This document shows positions 7,553 to 18,316 of a stretch of DNA of 64,000 nucleotides, one piece after another. This DNA comes from Yersinia entomophaga (lineage in GTDB: Bacteria; Pseudomonadota; Gammaproteobacteria; Enterobacterales; Enterobacteriaceae), in the NCBI RefSeq assembly GCF_001656035.1, contig NZ_CP010029.1, positions 420,410-484,409 on the forward strand, given 5' to 3'. Below the pieces are notes generated by a model. That model was not told the DNA's origin and did no database searches. It saw only the letters and a program-made list of their open reading frames with translations. The translations under genes were made by a program, and so were the position numbers. Numbering within the stretch: the stretch's first letter is position 1; every line of letters begins with the position of its first letter.

Positions 7553-8308
7553 TTAGTTTTTACCGCAGACTTCGCAGTGAGGTGCTTTCGCCAGCTTCAT
7601 GGTGCGGAATTCCAGCGTCATGGCGTCCAGCATTAGAAGCCTACCACGGCGTACCTCGCCGTAACCGCTAAGCAGCTTAATGGTTTCCATTGCCTGTAAA
7701 CTTCCTATAGTGCCGACCAATGGGGCCATGACGCCGGTTTCCACACAGGTGAGGGGGGTATCACCGAACAAACGACTCAGGCAGCGATAGCACGGCTCAT
7801 CGTCCTGATAGGTAAATACGCTGATTTGCCCCTCCATTCGAATCGCCGCGCCGGAAACCAGTGGCTTTTTCTGAACAAAGCACAGGCGGTTTAGTTGTTC
7901 GCGAATTGCCAGGTTATCCGTGCAATCCAGGACTAAATGATGATCGGCGATAGCGGCTGAGAGCTGCGAATCATCCAGTTGGCGATCCAACGTAGCCACG
8001 CTCAAATGCGGATTGATTTCTTCTAAAGTCAGGCGCGCAGACGCGACTTTGCTCATGCCGATCCGGTCATCCCGATGCAGAATCTGGCGCTGTAAATTTG
8101 ATAAAGACACGGTATCAAAATCCAGCAGCGTTAAATGCCCAACGCCCGCCGCCGCCAGATATTGCGCGGCGGCGCAGCCTAAACCGCCTAGCCCGACGAC
8201 CAAGACGCGTGAGGCTTTAAGCTTTTCCTGACCGTCGAAATCGAAACCGCGCAGGACAATTTGCCGGTTGTAGCGCAGCATTTCAGCATCTGAAAGTTCC
8301 GGCAGCAT
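7553..8308 (-). CDS. moeB: molybdopterin-synthase adenylyltransferase MoeB
   Basis: The protein adenylates the C-terminal glycine of MoaD so that it can receive sulfur for molybdopterin synthesis; it is an E1-like enzyme. Seen in the 251 residues: RYNRQ near residue 12, the nucleotide-binding GLGGLG near 39-44, DFDTVSLSNLQRQ (Asp and Arg that contact ATP), DCTDN, and two CxxC pairs (CYRC and CEVC at the end) that bind Zn. Length matches E. coli MoeB (249). It starts one base after the moeA stop codon, so the two form a moeA-moeB operon as in E. coli. Confidence 0.96.
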   Translation of the reverse strand: MLPELSDAEMLRYNRQIVLRGFDFDGQEKLKASRVLVVGLGGLGCAAAQYLAAAGVGHLTLLDFDTVSLSNLQRQILHRDDRIGMSKVASARLTLEEINPHLSVATLDRQLDDSQLSAAIADHHLVLDCTDNLAIREQLNRLCFVQKKPLVSGAAIRMEGQISVFTYQDDEPCYRCLSRLFGDTPLTCVETGVMAPLVGTIGSLQAMETIKLLSGYGEVRRGRLLMLDAMTLEFRTMKLAKAPHCEVCGKN

Positions 8309-8309
8309 A

Positions 8310-9548
8310 TCAGCCTCCCAGCAAGCCGTTAAATAGCTCTATGTCTACGCTTTCTCCAACGGCGACCGAACCTCGATCCCGTTCTAAAACGATAAAGCAG
8401 TTGCCTTGGCTGAAGGCGCTGAAAACATGCGAGCCTTGATGCCCGGTGGAGCTGACCTCCAGCTTACCGTCGGCACCGCGGGAGAAAATCCCACGCTGGA
8501 AATCCAGTCGTCCCGGCGATTTTTTCAATGGCGTAATCGCCGTTGCAGTCAGGCGTAGCGGCGGTTGCCATGAAGTCTGTCCGGCCAGTTTAGCCAGCAG
8601 CGGTTGCACCAGTTGATAGAAAGTCACAACGGCAGAAACCGGGTTACCTGGCAGGCCGCAGAACCAGGCGTTCTTCAGTTTGCCGAAAGCGAAAGGTTTA
8701 CCCGGTTTGATTGCCAGTTTCCAGAAGCCGATGTCGCCCAGTTCTTCTAGCATTTGTTTGGTGTAATCCGCTTCACCTACGGAAACACCGCCGCTGCTGA
8801 TTACCAAATCAGCCGCTTCATCAGCCTGGCGGAAGGCGTGGCGCAAAGCTTCCTGATCGTCTGGGATCACACCTAAATCGATAACCTGACAACCCAGTTG
8901 TTGTAGCATTAAATGTACGGCAAAACGGTTGGTATCGTAAATCTGGCCTTCTGCCAGCGGTTGGCCTACGGCCTGTAGCTCGTCACCGGTAGAAAATATG
9001 GCGACTTTCAACTGGCGCATGACCTGCAATTTGGCAATGCCGAGGGAAGCTAACAGGGGCAGTTCGGCTACGCCCAGTTTGACTCCTGCGGGGAACACGC
9101 TGGCACCTTGCTGGATATCTTCCCCCGCCAGGCGAATATTTTGCCCAGCTTTTACCGGGGCGGTGAATAACACGCCTTGTTCACTTACGCTGGCCTGCTC
9201 TTGCATAATGACCGCGTCGGCACCGCTCGGAACCGGCGCACCGGTCATAATACGAATGCAGCTGTTGGCGGGCCATTCACCGTGGAATGGCGACCCGGCA
9301 AAGGCTTTCCCAGCGACGGACAACGCAGTTTGGGCATTCACCTCATGACTGCGTACGGCGTAACCGTCCATTGCCGAATTGGCGAAAGGAGGAACGTTAA
9401 TGGGGGAAGTCACTGGGCTGGCGGTAATCCGGCCTGCGGCATCTGTCAGCGGAATATTTTCCGTCTCTGTGAGCGGAGTAACCTGCGACAGCATTTTTTT
9501 CAGCGCCTGTTCCAGAGAAATTAAATCCGAGGTGTTACAGTGATCCAT
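8310..9548 (-). CDS. moeA: molybdopterin molybdenumtransferase MoeA
   Basis: MoeA inserts molybdate into adenylylated molybdopterin to give the molybdenum cofactor. The 412-residue protein shows the family pattern: [15 protein letters not shown] near residue 50, [17 protein letters not shown] near 105, IFSTGDEL near 188, [14 protein letters not shown] near 250 and [10 protein letters not shown] with GLPGNPVSA near 285. The GGVS and PGNP stretches belong to the MoCF-biosynthesis domain, and the C-terminal barrel (about 330-405) is present. Length matches E. coli MoeA (411). It is the first gene of moeA-moeB, with moeB starting one base after its stop. Confidence 0.96.
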   Translation of the reverse strand: MDHCNTSDLISLEQALKKMLSQVTPLTETENIPLTDAAGRITASPVTSPINVPPFANSAMDGYAVRSHEVNAQTALSVAGKAFAGSPFHGEWPANSCIRIMTGAPVPSGADAVIMQEQASVSEQGVLFTAPVKAGQNIRLAGEDIQQGASVFPAGVKLGVAELPLLASLGIAKLQVMRQLKVAIFSTGDELQAVGQPLAEGQIYDTNRFAVHLMLQQLGCQVIDLGVIPDDQEALRHAFRQADEAADLVISSGGVSVGEADYTKQMLEELGDIGFWKLAIKPGKPFAFGKLKNAWFCGLPGNPVSAVVTFYQLVQPLLAKLAGQTSWQPPLRLTATAITPLKKSPGRLDFQRGIFSRGADGKLEVSSTGHQGSHVFSAFSQGNCFIVLERDRGSVAVGESVDIELFNGLLGG

Positions 9549-9731
9549 GCTGGACTCCGTGGTCAGGACATTCCGGCGGGTAAGTCAGTCACCGGCGGTA
9601 AAATATCCAATCAAAAAGGGTGAGGGCGGCTATTATGGCAGAGATCGACAAGAGGGTGAATGAATTGACCGGCAAAGGGACCGGCGACGTCACACTCGGA
9701 GCAGCGCATCAGGGGATAAACGGGAGCACAT

Positions 9732-10271
9732 ATGAATAGCCAACAGATTCTGGATTTCTGGTTTAATGAAATAGACCCGGCATTCTGGTTTACAAAAAGC
9801 GATGATTTCGATGCTTTGCTACACAAACGTTTTGGCGCGGTCTGGCAGGCGGCGTCCAAGGGCGAACTGGCGGAATGGCGACAAACTATCGACGGGCGAC
9901 TGGCAGAAATTATCGTTTTGGATCAATTTAGCCGAAATTTATTCCGCGATACGCCCGCTTCTTTCTCCTGCGATGGTATGGCCCTGGTGCTGGCGCAAGA
10001 AGCCATTCATACTGGCTTAACCGGGCAATTAACGCCGGAACAGCGCGGGTTCCTCTATTTGCCGTTTATGCATTCGGAATCACAGAAGATACATCAGCAG
10101 GCTTTAGTGTTGTATACCGAGCTTAATAATGGCGACCAGTTGGAGTATGAGCTGCGGCATAAAGCAATTATCGACCGCTTTGGGCGTTATCCACACCGTA
10201 ACCATATTCTCGGGCGAGTTTCCAGCGCGGAAGAACAGGCGTTTCTTCTGCAGCCAGGGTCTGGCTTCTAA
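9732..10271 (+). CDS. DUF924 family protein
   Basis: A 179-residue soluble protein beginning MNSQQILDFWFNEIDPAFWF, with IIVLDQFSRNLFRDTPASF near residue 60 and FLYLPFMHSES near 110. These three blocks are hallmarks of the DUF924 family, a helical, TPR-like domain of unknown biochemical role. The end, RFGRYPHRNHILGR, is also conserved. It is divergent from moeA with 180 bases between the genes. No catalytic function can be assigned. The gene ends in a stem-loop terminator at 10284. Confidence 0.85.
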   Translation: MNSQQILDFWFNEIDPAFWFTKSDDFDALLHKRFGAVWQAASKGELAEWRQTIDGRLAEIIVLDQFSRNLFRDTPASFSCDGMALVLAQEAIHTGLTGQLTPEQRGFLYLPFMHSESQKIHQQALVLYTELNNGDQLEYELRHKAIIDRFGRYPHRNHILGRVSSAEEQAFLLQPGSGF

Positions 10272-10283
10272 AAATGCCACATC

Positions 10284-10330
10284 AGAACCTGGCTATTACG
10301 AATATAAGATGGCTAGGTTCTTATTTATTT
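10284..10330 (+). terminator. terminator of the DUF924 gene
   Basis: AGAACCT (10284-10290) pairs with AGGTTCT (10315-10321), and the T-rich TTATTTATTTT follows. It lies 13 bases after the stop codon. Confidence 0.7.
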
Positions 10331-10740
10331 TAGTGATGCTTAAAAAGCAATTTCCGCAGCCATCCTTTATTCTCCTGTTCTATCAGGAATTTTTTAATAG
10401 AAAACACATTGGCGTCGGAGTGCCAAATTTGGCCGCGATCGCTACTTCAGTATTACAGCGTTTCTTAAAACATACCGCTTCGTATTCACCATGTTCATTG
10501 ATGGCATGATCAAGTGCGAAGAAAATAAATGGTGATAAAAATAACGTTCGTCATGTTAGTTAGGTGTTTATGAAGGAATATTTATTGCGATTGAAAATAA
10601 TGAGGCGTAATTCAATAAAACCAATAAACCCGAGGGGCTATAAGCAGGATTGGCCAATAAAATGGCAAAAATAAATTAATATTTATCGCCTAGGGGAAGG
10701 GCATTGAAACGAAATATAATGACAGAGGAGGAATGATTAG
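10331..10740. other. 410-base intergenic stretch without a convincing gene
   Basis: An ORF of 34 codons begins at 10570 with AGGTG upstream and would give a basic peptide (MKEYLLRLKIMRRNSIKPIN...), but I do not recognise it. No tRNA, clear promoter or repeat was found. The flanking genes converge, so this stretch is mainly 3' sequence. Confidence 0.4.
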
Positions 10741-10765
10741 TTGGGGAATAAAAATTATTCCCCAA
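10741..10765 (-). terminator. stem-loop after fghA
   Basis: TTGGGGAATAA (10741-10751) and TTATTCCCCAA (10755-10765) form a perfect 11-base-pair stem with a 3-base loop, ten bases after the fghA stop. The T-run on the minus strand is weak. Confidence 0.6.
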
Positions 10766-10774
10766 TGGAGCGAC

Positions 10775-11617
10775 TTAGTTATGCAGATACTCAGCGTGGA
10801 AGCGCAGATGATCTTCAATAAATGTCGCTATGGTGAAATAGCTGTGATCATAACCAGGCTGAATGCGTAGCGTGAGCGGCCAGTCTTTTTGGCGCGCGAG
10901 TTCCGCCAGTTTGGCTGGTTGTAGCTGATCGGCCAGGAATTGATCGCCATCGCCCTGATCGACCAGAATCGGCAGCGGCTGGTCACTGTTAAACAGTAAA
11001 TGACAACTATCATATTGCAGCCATTTTGTTTCATGTTCACCAAGATATTCTGTGAATGCTTTACGCCCCCACGGAACCTGACAAGGATTAACAATAGGAG
11101 CAAAGGCAGATACTGACTGATATTGCTGTGGATTACGCAATGCCAGCATTAAGGCGCCGTGGCCGCCCATTGAATGTCCGCTGATAGATTGCCGTTCGCT
11201 AACGCTAAAGTGTTGGCGAATTAACGCCGGTAACTCTTCGCTGACATAATCGTACATACGAAAATTCGCTGACCAGGGTTTCTGAGTGGCATTCAGGTAG
11301 AAACCTGCTCCCTGACCCAAATCGTAGTTTTCGTCATTCGGTACGTCTTCGCCGCGAGGACTGGTATCCGGCATCACCAGTACCAATCCCAGCTCGGCTG
11401 CAATACGCTGCGCGCCGGCTTTCAGAGTAAAGTTTTCGTCGTTGCAAGTCAGGCCAGACAGCCAGTACAGCACCGGCGGCGGATTATCATCACGCGGTGG
11501 TGGCAGATAGATGCTGAATGTCATGTTGCAATTCAGGCTGCGGGATATATGGCGATAACGCTGCTGCCAGCCGCCAAACATCCGATGCTCTTCGAGAAGT
11601 TCAATTGACGTATGCAT
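10775..11617 (-). CDS. fghA: S-formylglutathione hydrolase (YeiG type)
   Basis: The enzyme hydrolyses S-formylglutathione to formate and glutathione, the last step of glutathione-dependent formaldehyde detoxification. The 280-residue esterase-D fold shows [13 protein letters not shown] near residue 50, the nucleophile [10 protein letters not shown] near 147, the acid in [16 protein letters not shown] near 225 and the catalytic His in GYDHSYF near 258. It is closer to E. coli YeiG than to FrmB ([28 protein letters not shown] end), and in E. coli yeiG is likewise a neighbour of folE. It lies 20 bases after the dehydrogenase gene, so the pair is an operon. Confidence 0.95.
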   Translation of the reverse strand: MHTSIELLEEHRMFGGWQQRYRHISRSLNCNMTFSIYLPPPRDDNPPPVLYWLSGLTCNDENFTLKAGAQRIAAELGLVLVMPDTSPRGEDVPNDENYDLGQGAGFYLNATQKPWSANFRMYDYVSEELPALIRQHFSVSERQSISGHSMGGHGALMLALRNPQQYQSVSAFAPIVNPCQVPWGRKAFTEYLGEHETKWLQYDSCHLLFNSDQPLPILVDQGDGDQFLADQLQPAKLAELARQKDWPLTLRIQPGYDHSYFTIATFIEDHLRFHAEYLHN

Positions 11618-11637
11618 GTCTGCTCTGCCTCCTGGCT

Positions 11638-12792
<1,155 letters not shown>

Positions 12793-12838
12793 TTATGTAA
12801 ATTGACTTTTTATGTATACTATTTGTTGCGTTAACGTT

Positions 12839-13723
12839 TTAAGTTACGGGTTTTGCAGTGGTTTCAATTTGCTCAATAATCAGCTCTTTCAGTGCGCGAA
12901 CGTTCGGGCTGAAGGCATCTTTTCGCCAGATAAGCCAGGTGGCGGTATCGGCAAATTCAGGGGGTAACGGGTGTACCCGAACCCGTTCGTGGCCGGGTAG
13001 TAATGCCAGTACTGAATGGGGTATGAGCGCCAGACCGGCACCGCTGGCAACGCAGGCCAGCATGGCGTGATATGACTGGATTTCCAGAATAGTGCCAGGC
13101 AGCACGCCAGCCTGTCGAAACCATGACTCCAGCCTTAAACGGTAGGAGCAACTGGGGCGGAAGGCAAATAGGGTTTCATCCACAGCGTCTTTGGCCTGAC
13201 TGATCGGCGGGTGATCCAGGCATGAGATGATCACTAATTGTTCTTCGAAAGATCGGCAGCCATGTAGTTCTTCATGGTGAACTGGACCATCGACCAATGC
13301 CGCAGCCAGCGTACCGGCGCGTACCTGTTCGATAATTTCGCCGGAAGTGCCGGTGTTCAGCGATAGTGAAACCTGAGAATAGCGTTGATGATAAGCGGCC
13401 AGTAAGTTGGGTAAACGCGTGGCTGCGGTGCTTTCCATCGATCCCAATGGAAAATTGCCCGCAGGCTCACCGGCATGGGTAATACGCATGGCTTCTTCAC
13501 TCAACGCCAGAATACGGTTGGCGTAACAGAGAAAATTATGGCCCATCGGCGACAGGCGCAGACGCTGCTTTTCACGGATAAACAGATCGGTACCCAGCTC
13601 AACCTCAAGCTGGCGCAGGCGGGTGGTTAGATTCGACGGCACGCGATGCATCTGTTCCGCCGCTCTGGCTACCGAACCGGTTTCCGCTACGCAGCAAAAC
13701 ATGCGGAGTTGGGTTAAATCCAT
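12839..13723 (-). CDS. LysR-family transcription regulator (PtrR/YneJ-like)
   Basis: Residues 1-60 hold the winged HTH (MDLTQLRMFCCVAETGSVAR...HRVPSNLTTRLRQLE...LFIREKQRLRLSP) and the rest is a periplasmic-binding-like effector domain. HRVPSNLTTR is shared with E. coli YneJ/PtrR, the nearest relative I recall. I chose the ATG at 13723 (294 residues) because the family begins MDLTQL; the longer frame from 13765 adds 14 atypical residues. It is divergent from the MFS transporter at 13845, about 120 bases away. This is the usual LysR arrangement, so the transporter is the likely target. The inducer is unknown. Confidence 0.9.
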   Translation of the reverse strand: MDLTQLRMFCCVAETGSVARAAEQMHRVPSNLTTRLRQLEVELGTDLFIREKQRLRLSPMGHNFLCYANRILALSEEAMRITHAGEPAGNFPLGSMESTAATRLPNLLAAYHQRYSQVSLSLNTGTSGEIIEQVRAGTLAAALVDGPVHHEELHGCRSFEEQLVIISCLDHPPISQAKDAVDETLFAFRPSCSYRLRLESWFRQAGVLPGTILEIQSYHAMLACVASGAGLALIPHSVLALLPGHERVRVHPLPPEFADTATWLIWRKDAFSPNVRALKELIIEQIETTAKPVT

Positions 13724-13844
13724 TACTGTTCTCTTTTTGTGATGAACTTCATGAGTATTATTCATTTTTTGTGATTCTAATGCTGAGGCATGATATTAGC
13801 AACTTTCTTTTAACCGGCAGTTTGGGAACAGGCAGAACAGAGTC

Positions 13845-14996
13845 ATGGCGTTAAGAATCGCTTTAAGTGGGTTTCTGGCATTAGTGGTAGCAATGGGGAT
13901 TGGCCGATTTGCTTTTACGCCGCAGGTTCCTCTCATGATAGCTGAACATCAGTTCAGCCTGACCGGCGCGGGGCTGGTGGCGGCATTCAACTATCTGGGT
14001 TACCTGTGTGGTGCCTACGATGCGATGCGAGCCAATCGTTACGTTGAGCGTCGCCTGTGGCTGGGCGTATGGGGCGCAGTGACGCTGACATTGCTCTCCG
14101 CCGTAATAGAAGGCCCGTGGTGGCACGGTGTGGTGCGTTTCGCTATCGGTTGGGCCAGCGGCTGGTCAATGGTGTTGGTGGCAGCATGGACTAATGAGCG
14201 ACTGGCGCACTATGGTCGCCCGGCTTTTAGCGCTGCGGTGTTTGCCGGGCCGGGAGCGGGTATTTTTATTAGCGGTATACTGGCCGTTGTGATTCATAGC
14301 TACGGGTTAACGGCATCGCAGGCTTGGCTGGTTTACGGTGTGTTGGCGCTGGTGCTGATTGGCGCGATCAGTATCAACTTACCCAGAGCAGGGGAGTTAC
14401 ATCGCCCGCAGGTAGCGGCGGAACCGTTGATTTTGACGCCTGCGCTGAAGCGTTTGGTCTGGAGCTACAGTCTGGCCGGTTTCGGTTATATTTTGCCGGC
14501 GACGTTTCTCTCACAAATGGCGGCCGCGCGTTTTCCAGACAGCCTGTTCGCTCAGTTTGTCTGGCCGGTTTTTGGTGGTGCAGCCGTGGTTGGTATTGGC
14601 TTAGGCATTTTGACGCGTCGTTGTCTGACGACTCAAACTCGTCTGGCATTGACGCTGTGGGTGCAGGCATTAGGGGTTCTGTGCGCTGAATTAGTGCCGG
14701 GCGTGAGCGGTTTGGCTCTCGGCGCGATGTTGACCGGCGGCGGTTTTCTCTGTGTGGTGCAGCTATCTTTGCAGCACGGGCGAGAGCTGGCACCGAATCA
14801 CACGCGCTACATGGCCGGTTTGCTCACCACGGGCTATGCCGTTGGGCAATTAGTCGGGCCAATGCTGTCTGCGACCTCCACGGCGTTAACTCACCGGCTA
14901 GAGCCTGCGCTGTATGTGGCGGTCGTCGCCCTGATTGTGGCCGGGGCTTTGGTGTTCAATACGGCGGCGCGCGCCGGAGAAAAAACGACGGGATAA
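13845..14996 (+). CDS. YbfB/YjiJ-family MFS transporter
   Basis: The 383-residue protein has about twelve hydrophobic segments and the family's opening pattern, a GFLALVVAMGIGRFAFTPQVPLM stretch near residue 8 (the GxGRFxxTP motif). It then has AFNYLGYLCGA and FAIGWASGW. These MFS proteins sit in the inner membrane; substrates are mostly unknown, and export of small molecules is usual. It is divergent from, and probably regulated by, the LysR gene at 12839. The transporter/regulator pair lies between frmA and folE, where E. coli has none. A hairpin terminator follows at 15030. Confidence 0.87.
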   Translation: MALRIALSGFLALVVAMGIGRFAFTPQVPLMIAEHQFSLTGAGLVAAFNYLGYLCGAYDAMRANRYVERRLWLGVWGAVTLTLLSAVIEGPWWHGVVRFAIGWASGWSMVLVAAWTNERLAHYGRPAFSAAVFAGPGAGIFISGILAVVIHSYGLTASQAWLVYGVLALVLIGAISINLPRAGELHRPQVAAEPLILTPALKRLVWSYSLAGFGYILPATFLSQMAAARFPDSLFAQFVWPVFGGAAVVGIGLGILTRRCLTTQTRLALTLWVQALGVLCAELVPGVSGLALGAMLTGGGFLCVVQLSLQHGRELAPNHTRYMAGLLTTGYAVGQLVGPMLSATSTALTHRLEPALYVAVVALIVAGALVFNTAARAGEKTTG

Positions 14997-15029
14997 TTCG
15001 GGGAGATAAAGCATCTGAAACCGCTGTGG

Positions 15030-15050
15030 ATAAGGGCATATTGCCCTTAT
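15030..15050 (+). terminator. stem-loop after the MFS gene
   Basis: ATAAGGGCA (15030-15038) pairs with TGCCCTTAT (15042-15050) over nine bases with a 3-base loop, 33 bases after the stop codon. Only a short T-rich run follows. Confidence 0.55.
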
Positions 15051-15178
15051 TTCATCATGATATGAAACACAATCACTGGATAATCTGCACGCTCTCATCT
15101 AGAGTGGGGCACAAAATCCGGACGTGATCTGCATCAATGTTTATTCCCGCCGGGTGCGTAAGCCTGTTGGAGAGAAGA

Positions 15179-15841
15179 ATGTCATCGCTAAGTAAAGAAG
15201 CAATATTGGTCCATGCTGCATTGGAAGCCCGTGGTCTCGAAACCCCGTTACGAGGACAAGTGTTAGATTCTGAAACGCGCAAACAGCGCATTCAGGAGCA
15301 TATGACAGAAATTATGCAGCTACTGAATCTCGATCTGTCCGATGACAGTCTGGCCGATACCCCAAGACGCATTGCCAAAATGTATGTGGATGAGATTTTC
15401 TCTGGTCTGGATTACGCCAATTTCCCTAAAATCACCGTCATTGAAAACAAAATGAAAGTGGATGAGATGGTCACGGTTCGGGATATCACTCTGACCAGCA
15501 CTTGTGAACATCATTTTGTCACTATCGATGGTAAAGCCACCGTTGCCTATATTCCGAAAGACAGCGTGATCGGTTTGTCGAAAATCAATCGTATTGTGCA
15601 ATTCTTTGCCCAACGTCCGCAGGTACAAGAACGTTTGACTCAGCAAATTTTGCTGGCGTTGCAAACTCTGTTAGGCACCAATAATGTGGCTGTGTCCATT
15701 GATGCGGTGCATTATTGTGTTAAAGCACGCGGTATTCGTGATGCAACCAGCGCGACCACCACCACCTCTTTGGGCGGGCTATTTAAATCCAGCCAGAACA
15801 CCCGGCAGGAATTCCTGCGCGCGGTGCGCCATAGCAGCTAA
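15179..15841 (+). CDS. folE: GTP cyclohydrolase I FolE
   Basis: FolE converts GTP to 7,8-dihydroneopterin triphosphate, the entry step of folate and tetrahydropterin synthesis. The 220-residue protein is nearly identical in pattern to E. coli FolE (222): [20 protein letters not shown] start, [22 protein letters not shown] (zinc Cys and the catalytic His), [27 protein letters not shown] (second zinc Cys) and a [12 protein letters not shown] end. I chose the ATG at 15179, with AGAG upstream, because it matches the E. coli start; the longer frame from 15137 is not conserved. It is followed by yeiB, as in E. coli. Confidence 0.97.
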   Translation: MSSLSKEAILVHAALEARGLETPLRGQVLDSETRKQRIQEHMTEIMQLLNLDLSDDSLADTPRRIAKMYVDEIFSGLDYANFPKITVIENKMKVDEMVTVRDITLTSTCEHHFVTIDGKATVAYIPKDSVIGLSKINRIVQFFAQRPQVQERLTQQILLALQTLLGTNNVAVSIDAVHYCVKARGIRDATSATTTTSLGGLFKSSQNTRQEFLRAVRHSS

Positions 15842-15895
15842 TTCCTTTATTGAACGAGACGGCACGCTAAAGTGCCGCTAAACAGGATGTCGAGT

Positions 15896-17062
15896 ATGCG
15901 TCAACGGATCGCAACTTTGGACAGCGCGAGAGGGTTGGCCATTTTTGGCATTCTTCTCCTCAATATCAGCGCGTTTGGTCTGCCTAAGGCCGCCTATCTC
16001 AATCCCGCTTATCTGGGAATGCCTTCGCTGTCTGATGCCTGGACGTGGGCAATTCTGGATATTTTTGCTCAAGCCAAATTCTTATCGATGTTCGCTATTC
16101 TATTCGGCGCAGGTATTGAATTGCTGTTGCATCGGGGGAAAGGGTGGATACAGGCGCGGCTGTCTATTTTGCTACTGCTAGGATTAATTCACGGAATTTT
16201 TTTCTGGGACGGCGATATTCTGCTGGCCTATAGTCTGATCGGTTTAGTTTGCTGGCGAATGATTCGTGATGCTAAAAGTGCTGAAAGCTTATTAAGAACC
16301 GGCGGAGTGTTGTATCTGATTGGCGTCGGCGTTTTGCTATTACTCGGTTTTATCGTCACCGGCGAGCCAGGGCAGTTTTGGATGCCGGGACCGGCGGAAT
16401 TACAGTACGAACAGTTCTGGAAGCTACAGGGGGGCCGTGAGGCGTGGATAAATCGCGTTGATTTATTGTCTTCCAATTTGATAGCAATCGGCGCGCAATA
16501 CGGCTGGGAACTGGCCGGCTTTATGCTCTTTGGCGCAGGATTAATGCGCAGCGGCTGGCTGCGTGGGCAGTTTAGTTTGCTGCACTATCGCCTACAGGCC
16601 GCGTGGATGATACCGCTTTCACTGGTCATTCAAATCCCGGCTATCGCTCTGCAATGGCATCTACAATGGGAATATCGCTGGACCGGATTTTTGCTGCAAG
16701 TGCCGCGGGAACTGGGCGCGCCGCTGCAAACGCTGGGTTATCTGGCGTTGTGTTACGGTTTTTGGCCCAGTTTGTCCCGCCTGCGTATCAGTCACTGGTT
16801 AGCCAACGTTGGGCGTATGGCGCTGAGCAACTATCTGCTACAAACGCTGATTTGTATCACCATTTTCTACCGTTTCGGTCTGTATCAGCAATTAGATCGC
16901 TTGCAATTATTAGCGGTGGTTCCGGCTGTTTGGTTATGTAACCTATTGTTCTCTAACCTATGGTTATCCTGTTTCAAACAAGGGCCGCTCGAGTGGGCGT
17001 GGAGAAGGTTGACCGCACAGGCCTGTGGACAGGTGGCAGAGAGCACTGATAGCAAGAAGTAA
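15896..17062 (+). CDS. yeiB: DUF418 family membrane protein YeiB
   Basis: The protein has 388 residues with about ten membrane segments. The start MRQRIATLDSARGLAIFGIL and the block LLLNISAFGLPKAAYLNPAY match E. coli YeiB, as do FGAGIELLLHRGKGWIQARL, GDILLAYSLIGL and GRMALSNYLLQTLI. YeiB belongs to the DUF418/acyltransferase-like membrane family, and its biochemical role is unknown. The ATG at 15896 has AGGATG about eight bases upstream; in-frame starts at 15887 (ATG) and 15872 (GTG) are possible. It is 54 bases after folE, probably co-transcribed, and precedes galS in the E. coli order. Confidence 0.92.
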   Translation: MRQRIATLDSARGLAIFGILLLNISAFGLPKAAYLNPAYLGMPSLSDAWTWAILDIFAQAKFLSMFAILFGAGIELLLHRGKGWIQARLSILLLLGLIHGIFFWDGDILLAYSLIGLVCWRMIRDAKSAESLLRTGGVLYLIGVGVLLLLGFIVTGEPGQFWMPGPAELQYEQFWKLQGGREAWINRVDLLSSNLIAIGAQYGWELAGFMLFGAGLMRSGWLRGQFSLLHYRLQAAWMIPLSLVIQIPAIALQWHLQWEYRWTGFLLQVPRELGAPLQTLGYLALCYGFWPSLSRLRISHWLANVGRMALSNYLLQTLICITIFYRFGLYQQLDRLQLLAVVPAVWLCNLLFSNLWLSCFKQGPLEWAWRRLTAQACGQVAESTDSKK

Positions 17063-17105
17063 TCTACTTGATGAATAAACTGAAGCTGGTTAGTTAAAAA
17101 TTTGT

Positions 17106-17121
17106 ATGTAAGCGTTTTCTT
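17106..17121. promoter_or_regulatory. GalR/GalS-type operator upstream of galS
   Basis: ATGTAAGCGTTTTCTT fits the gal operator consensus GTGKAANCGNTTNCAC at the core positions (TGTAA, CG, TT, C), with mismatches only at the ends. It lies just upstream of the CRP site at 17125, suggesting that GalS represses its own gene. Confidence 0.65.
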
Positions 17122-17124
17122 TCC

Positions 17125-17140
17125 TGTGACGTATTTCACG
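17125..17140. promoter_or_regulatory. CRP site of galS
   Basis: TGTGACGTATTTCACG matches TGTGA-N6-TCACA at nine of ten positions. A plausible -10, TAGGAT, lies at 17162-17167, giving a start near 17174 and placing the CRP centre at about -41.5, the class II activation position. Confidence 0.8.
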
Positions 17141-17232
17141 TAGTCGCAACCCTAAACTGGTTAGGATAAGTGCCAATATCGGCAGTATGCAGAATGAATG
17201 CGCTGCCTTCCTCACCACAGGGCGATGTTTCT

Positions 17233-18270
17233 ATGGCCACAGTCAATTCCATTACTATTCGTGATGTTGCCAAACTGGCTGGCGTTTCTCTCGCTACGGT
17301 ATCCCGAGTGCTGAATAAAAGTGCGGCGATCCGTCCGGCCACGCAGGCCGCAGTGATTAAAGCGGTGGCCGAGCTGGGGTATCGCCCCAATGCCAATGCT
17401 CAGGCACTCGCGAACCAAAGTAGTGACACCATTGGCGTGGTGGTCATGGATGTCTCCGATCCCTTTTTTGGCGCCTTGGTCAAAACGGTCGATACCGTAG
17501 CGCAACAGCATGATAAGTATGTATTAATTGGTAATGGCTATCATCAGGCTGACAAAGAGCGCCATGCTATCGAAGTGCTGATCCGCCAGCGCTGTAATGC
17601 TTTGGTGGTTCACGCCAAAGCGTTAGATGATGCGGAACTGATCGCTTTTTTGGATCAAATTCCCGGAATGGTATTAATAAATCGAATCATTCCCGGCTAC
17701 GAATCACGCTGCGTTGGGCTGGATAACGTTAGCGGTGCGCAAATGGCCAGCCGATTACTGTTGAAACACGGCCACAGACGCATTGGTTTTCTTGGTTCTA
17801 ACCACCCCATTGACGATGTGATTCAGCGCCAGCACGGCTATATTCAGGCTTTGGAAGCAGCAGGGGTTTACCCGCAGGAGAGTTGGCGTACCTACGCTAC
17901 GCCGGATTTGGCCGGTGGAGAAACGGCGATGATCGATTTGCTGAGTCGCAATCTCAATTTGAGCGCGGTTTTTGCCTACAACGATTCTATGGCTGCCGGG
18001 GCGCTGGCGGTTCTAAAAGAAAACGGTATCATCGTCCCGGAGCAGTTTTCCCTAGTGGGTTTTGATGATATTCCTATTGCGCGCTATACCAGTCCAAAAC
18101 TCACCACGGTCCTCTATCCTATTGTTTCAATGGCAATTTTAGCTACTGAATTAGCCCTCTCCGGTGCCAGTCAATCGCGAGAGGATAATGCCAGCTATTG
18201 CTTCCAGCCGACGTTGGTTCCGCGTCACTCCGTTACTTCCTGCCAAACTGTGGCATCGCTCACTAGTTGA
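17233..18270 (+). CDS. galS: galactose isorepressor GalS
   Basis: This LacI/GalR-family repressor senses galactose and controls the mgl galactose importer. The N-terminal HTH is [20 protein letters not shown], with the hinge at [10 protein letters not shown], and the effector domain runs over about residues 60-330. [40 protein letters not shown] and [17 protein letters not shown] match E. coli GalS more closely than GalR. I chose the ATG at 17233, which gives 345 residues against 346 in E. coli; an upstream in-frame ATG at 17170 would overlap the inferred transcription start. It is followed by mglBAC, and both promoters carry gal operators and CRP sites. Confidence 0.93.
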   Translation: MATVNSITIRDVAKLAGVSLATVSRVLNKSAAIRPATQAAVIKAVAELGYRPNANAQALANQSSDTIGVVVMDVSDPFFGALVKTVDTVAQQHDKYVLIGNGYHQADKERHAIEVLIRQRCNALVVHAKALDDAELIAFLDQIPGMVLINRIIPGYESRCVGLDNVSGAQMASRLLLKHGHRRIGFLGSNHPIDDVIQRQHGYIQALEAAGVYPQESWRTYATPDLAGGETAMIDLLSRNLNLSAVFAYNDSMAAGALAVLKENGIIVPEQFSLVGFDDIPIARYTSPKLTTVLYPIVSMAILATELALSGASQSREDNASYCFQPTLVPRHSVTSCQTVASLTS

Positions 18271-18282
18271 GTATTTATTATT

Positions 18283-18298
18283 GTGTAACCGTTTTCAA
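18283..18298. promoter_or_regulatory. GalS/GalR operator of mglBAC
   Basis: GTGTAACCGTTTTCAA fits GTGKAANCGNTTNCAC at every specified position except the last. It adjoins the CRP site at 18301, the arrangement known for the mgl promoter. Confidence 0.8.
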
Positions 18299-18300
18299 TC

Positions 18301-18316
18301 TGTGAGAAAATTCACA
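18301..18316. promoter_or_regulatory. CRP site and promoter core of mglBAC
   Basis: TGTGAGAAAATTCACA is a perfect match to TGTGA-N6-TCACA. A -10 candidate, TATGCT, lies at 18338-18343, which predicts a start near 18350 and a CRP centre at -41.5. A leader of about 300 bases to the mglB ATG (18652) follows. It holds an inverted TTACCGC/GCGGTAA-type pairing near 18375-18455 but no recognisable riboswitch. Confidence 0.85.

Noticed and set aside
9634..9738. 34-codon plus-strand ORF before the DUF924 gene
   Set aside because: It overlaps the next gene's start by a few bases and has no clear ribosome site or conserved look.
10129..10509. 126-codon frame spanning the end of the DUF924 gene
   Set aside because: Its first third is a shadow of the DUF924 gene and the rest crosses a terminator.
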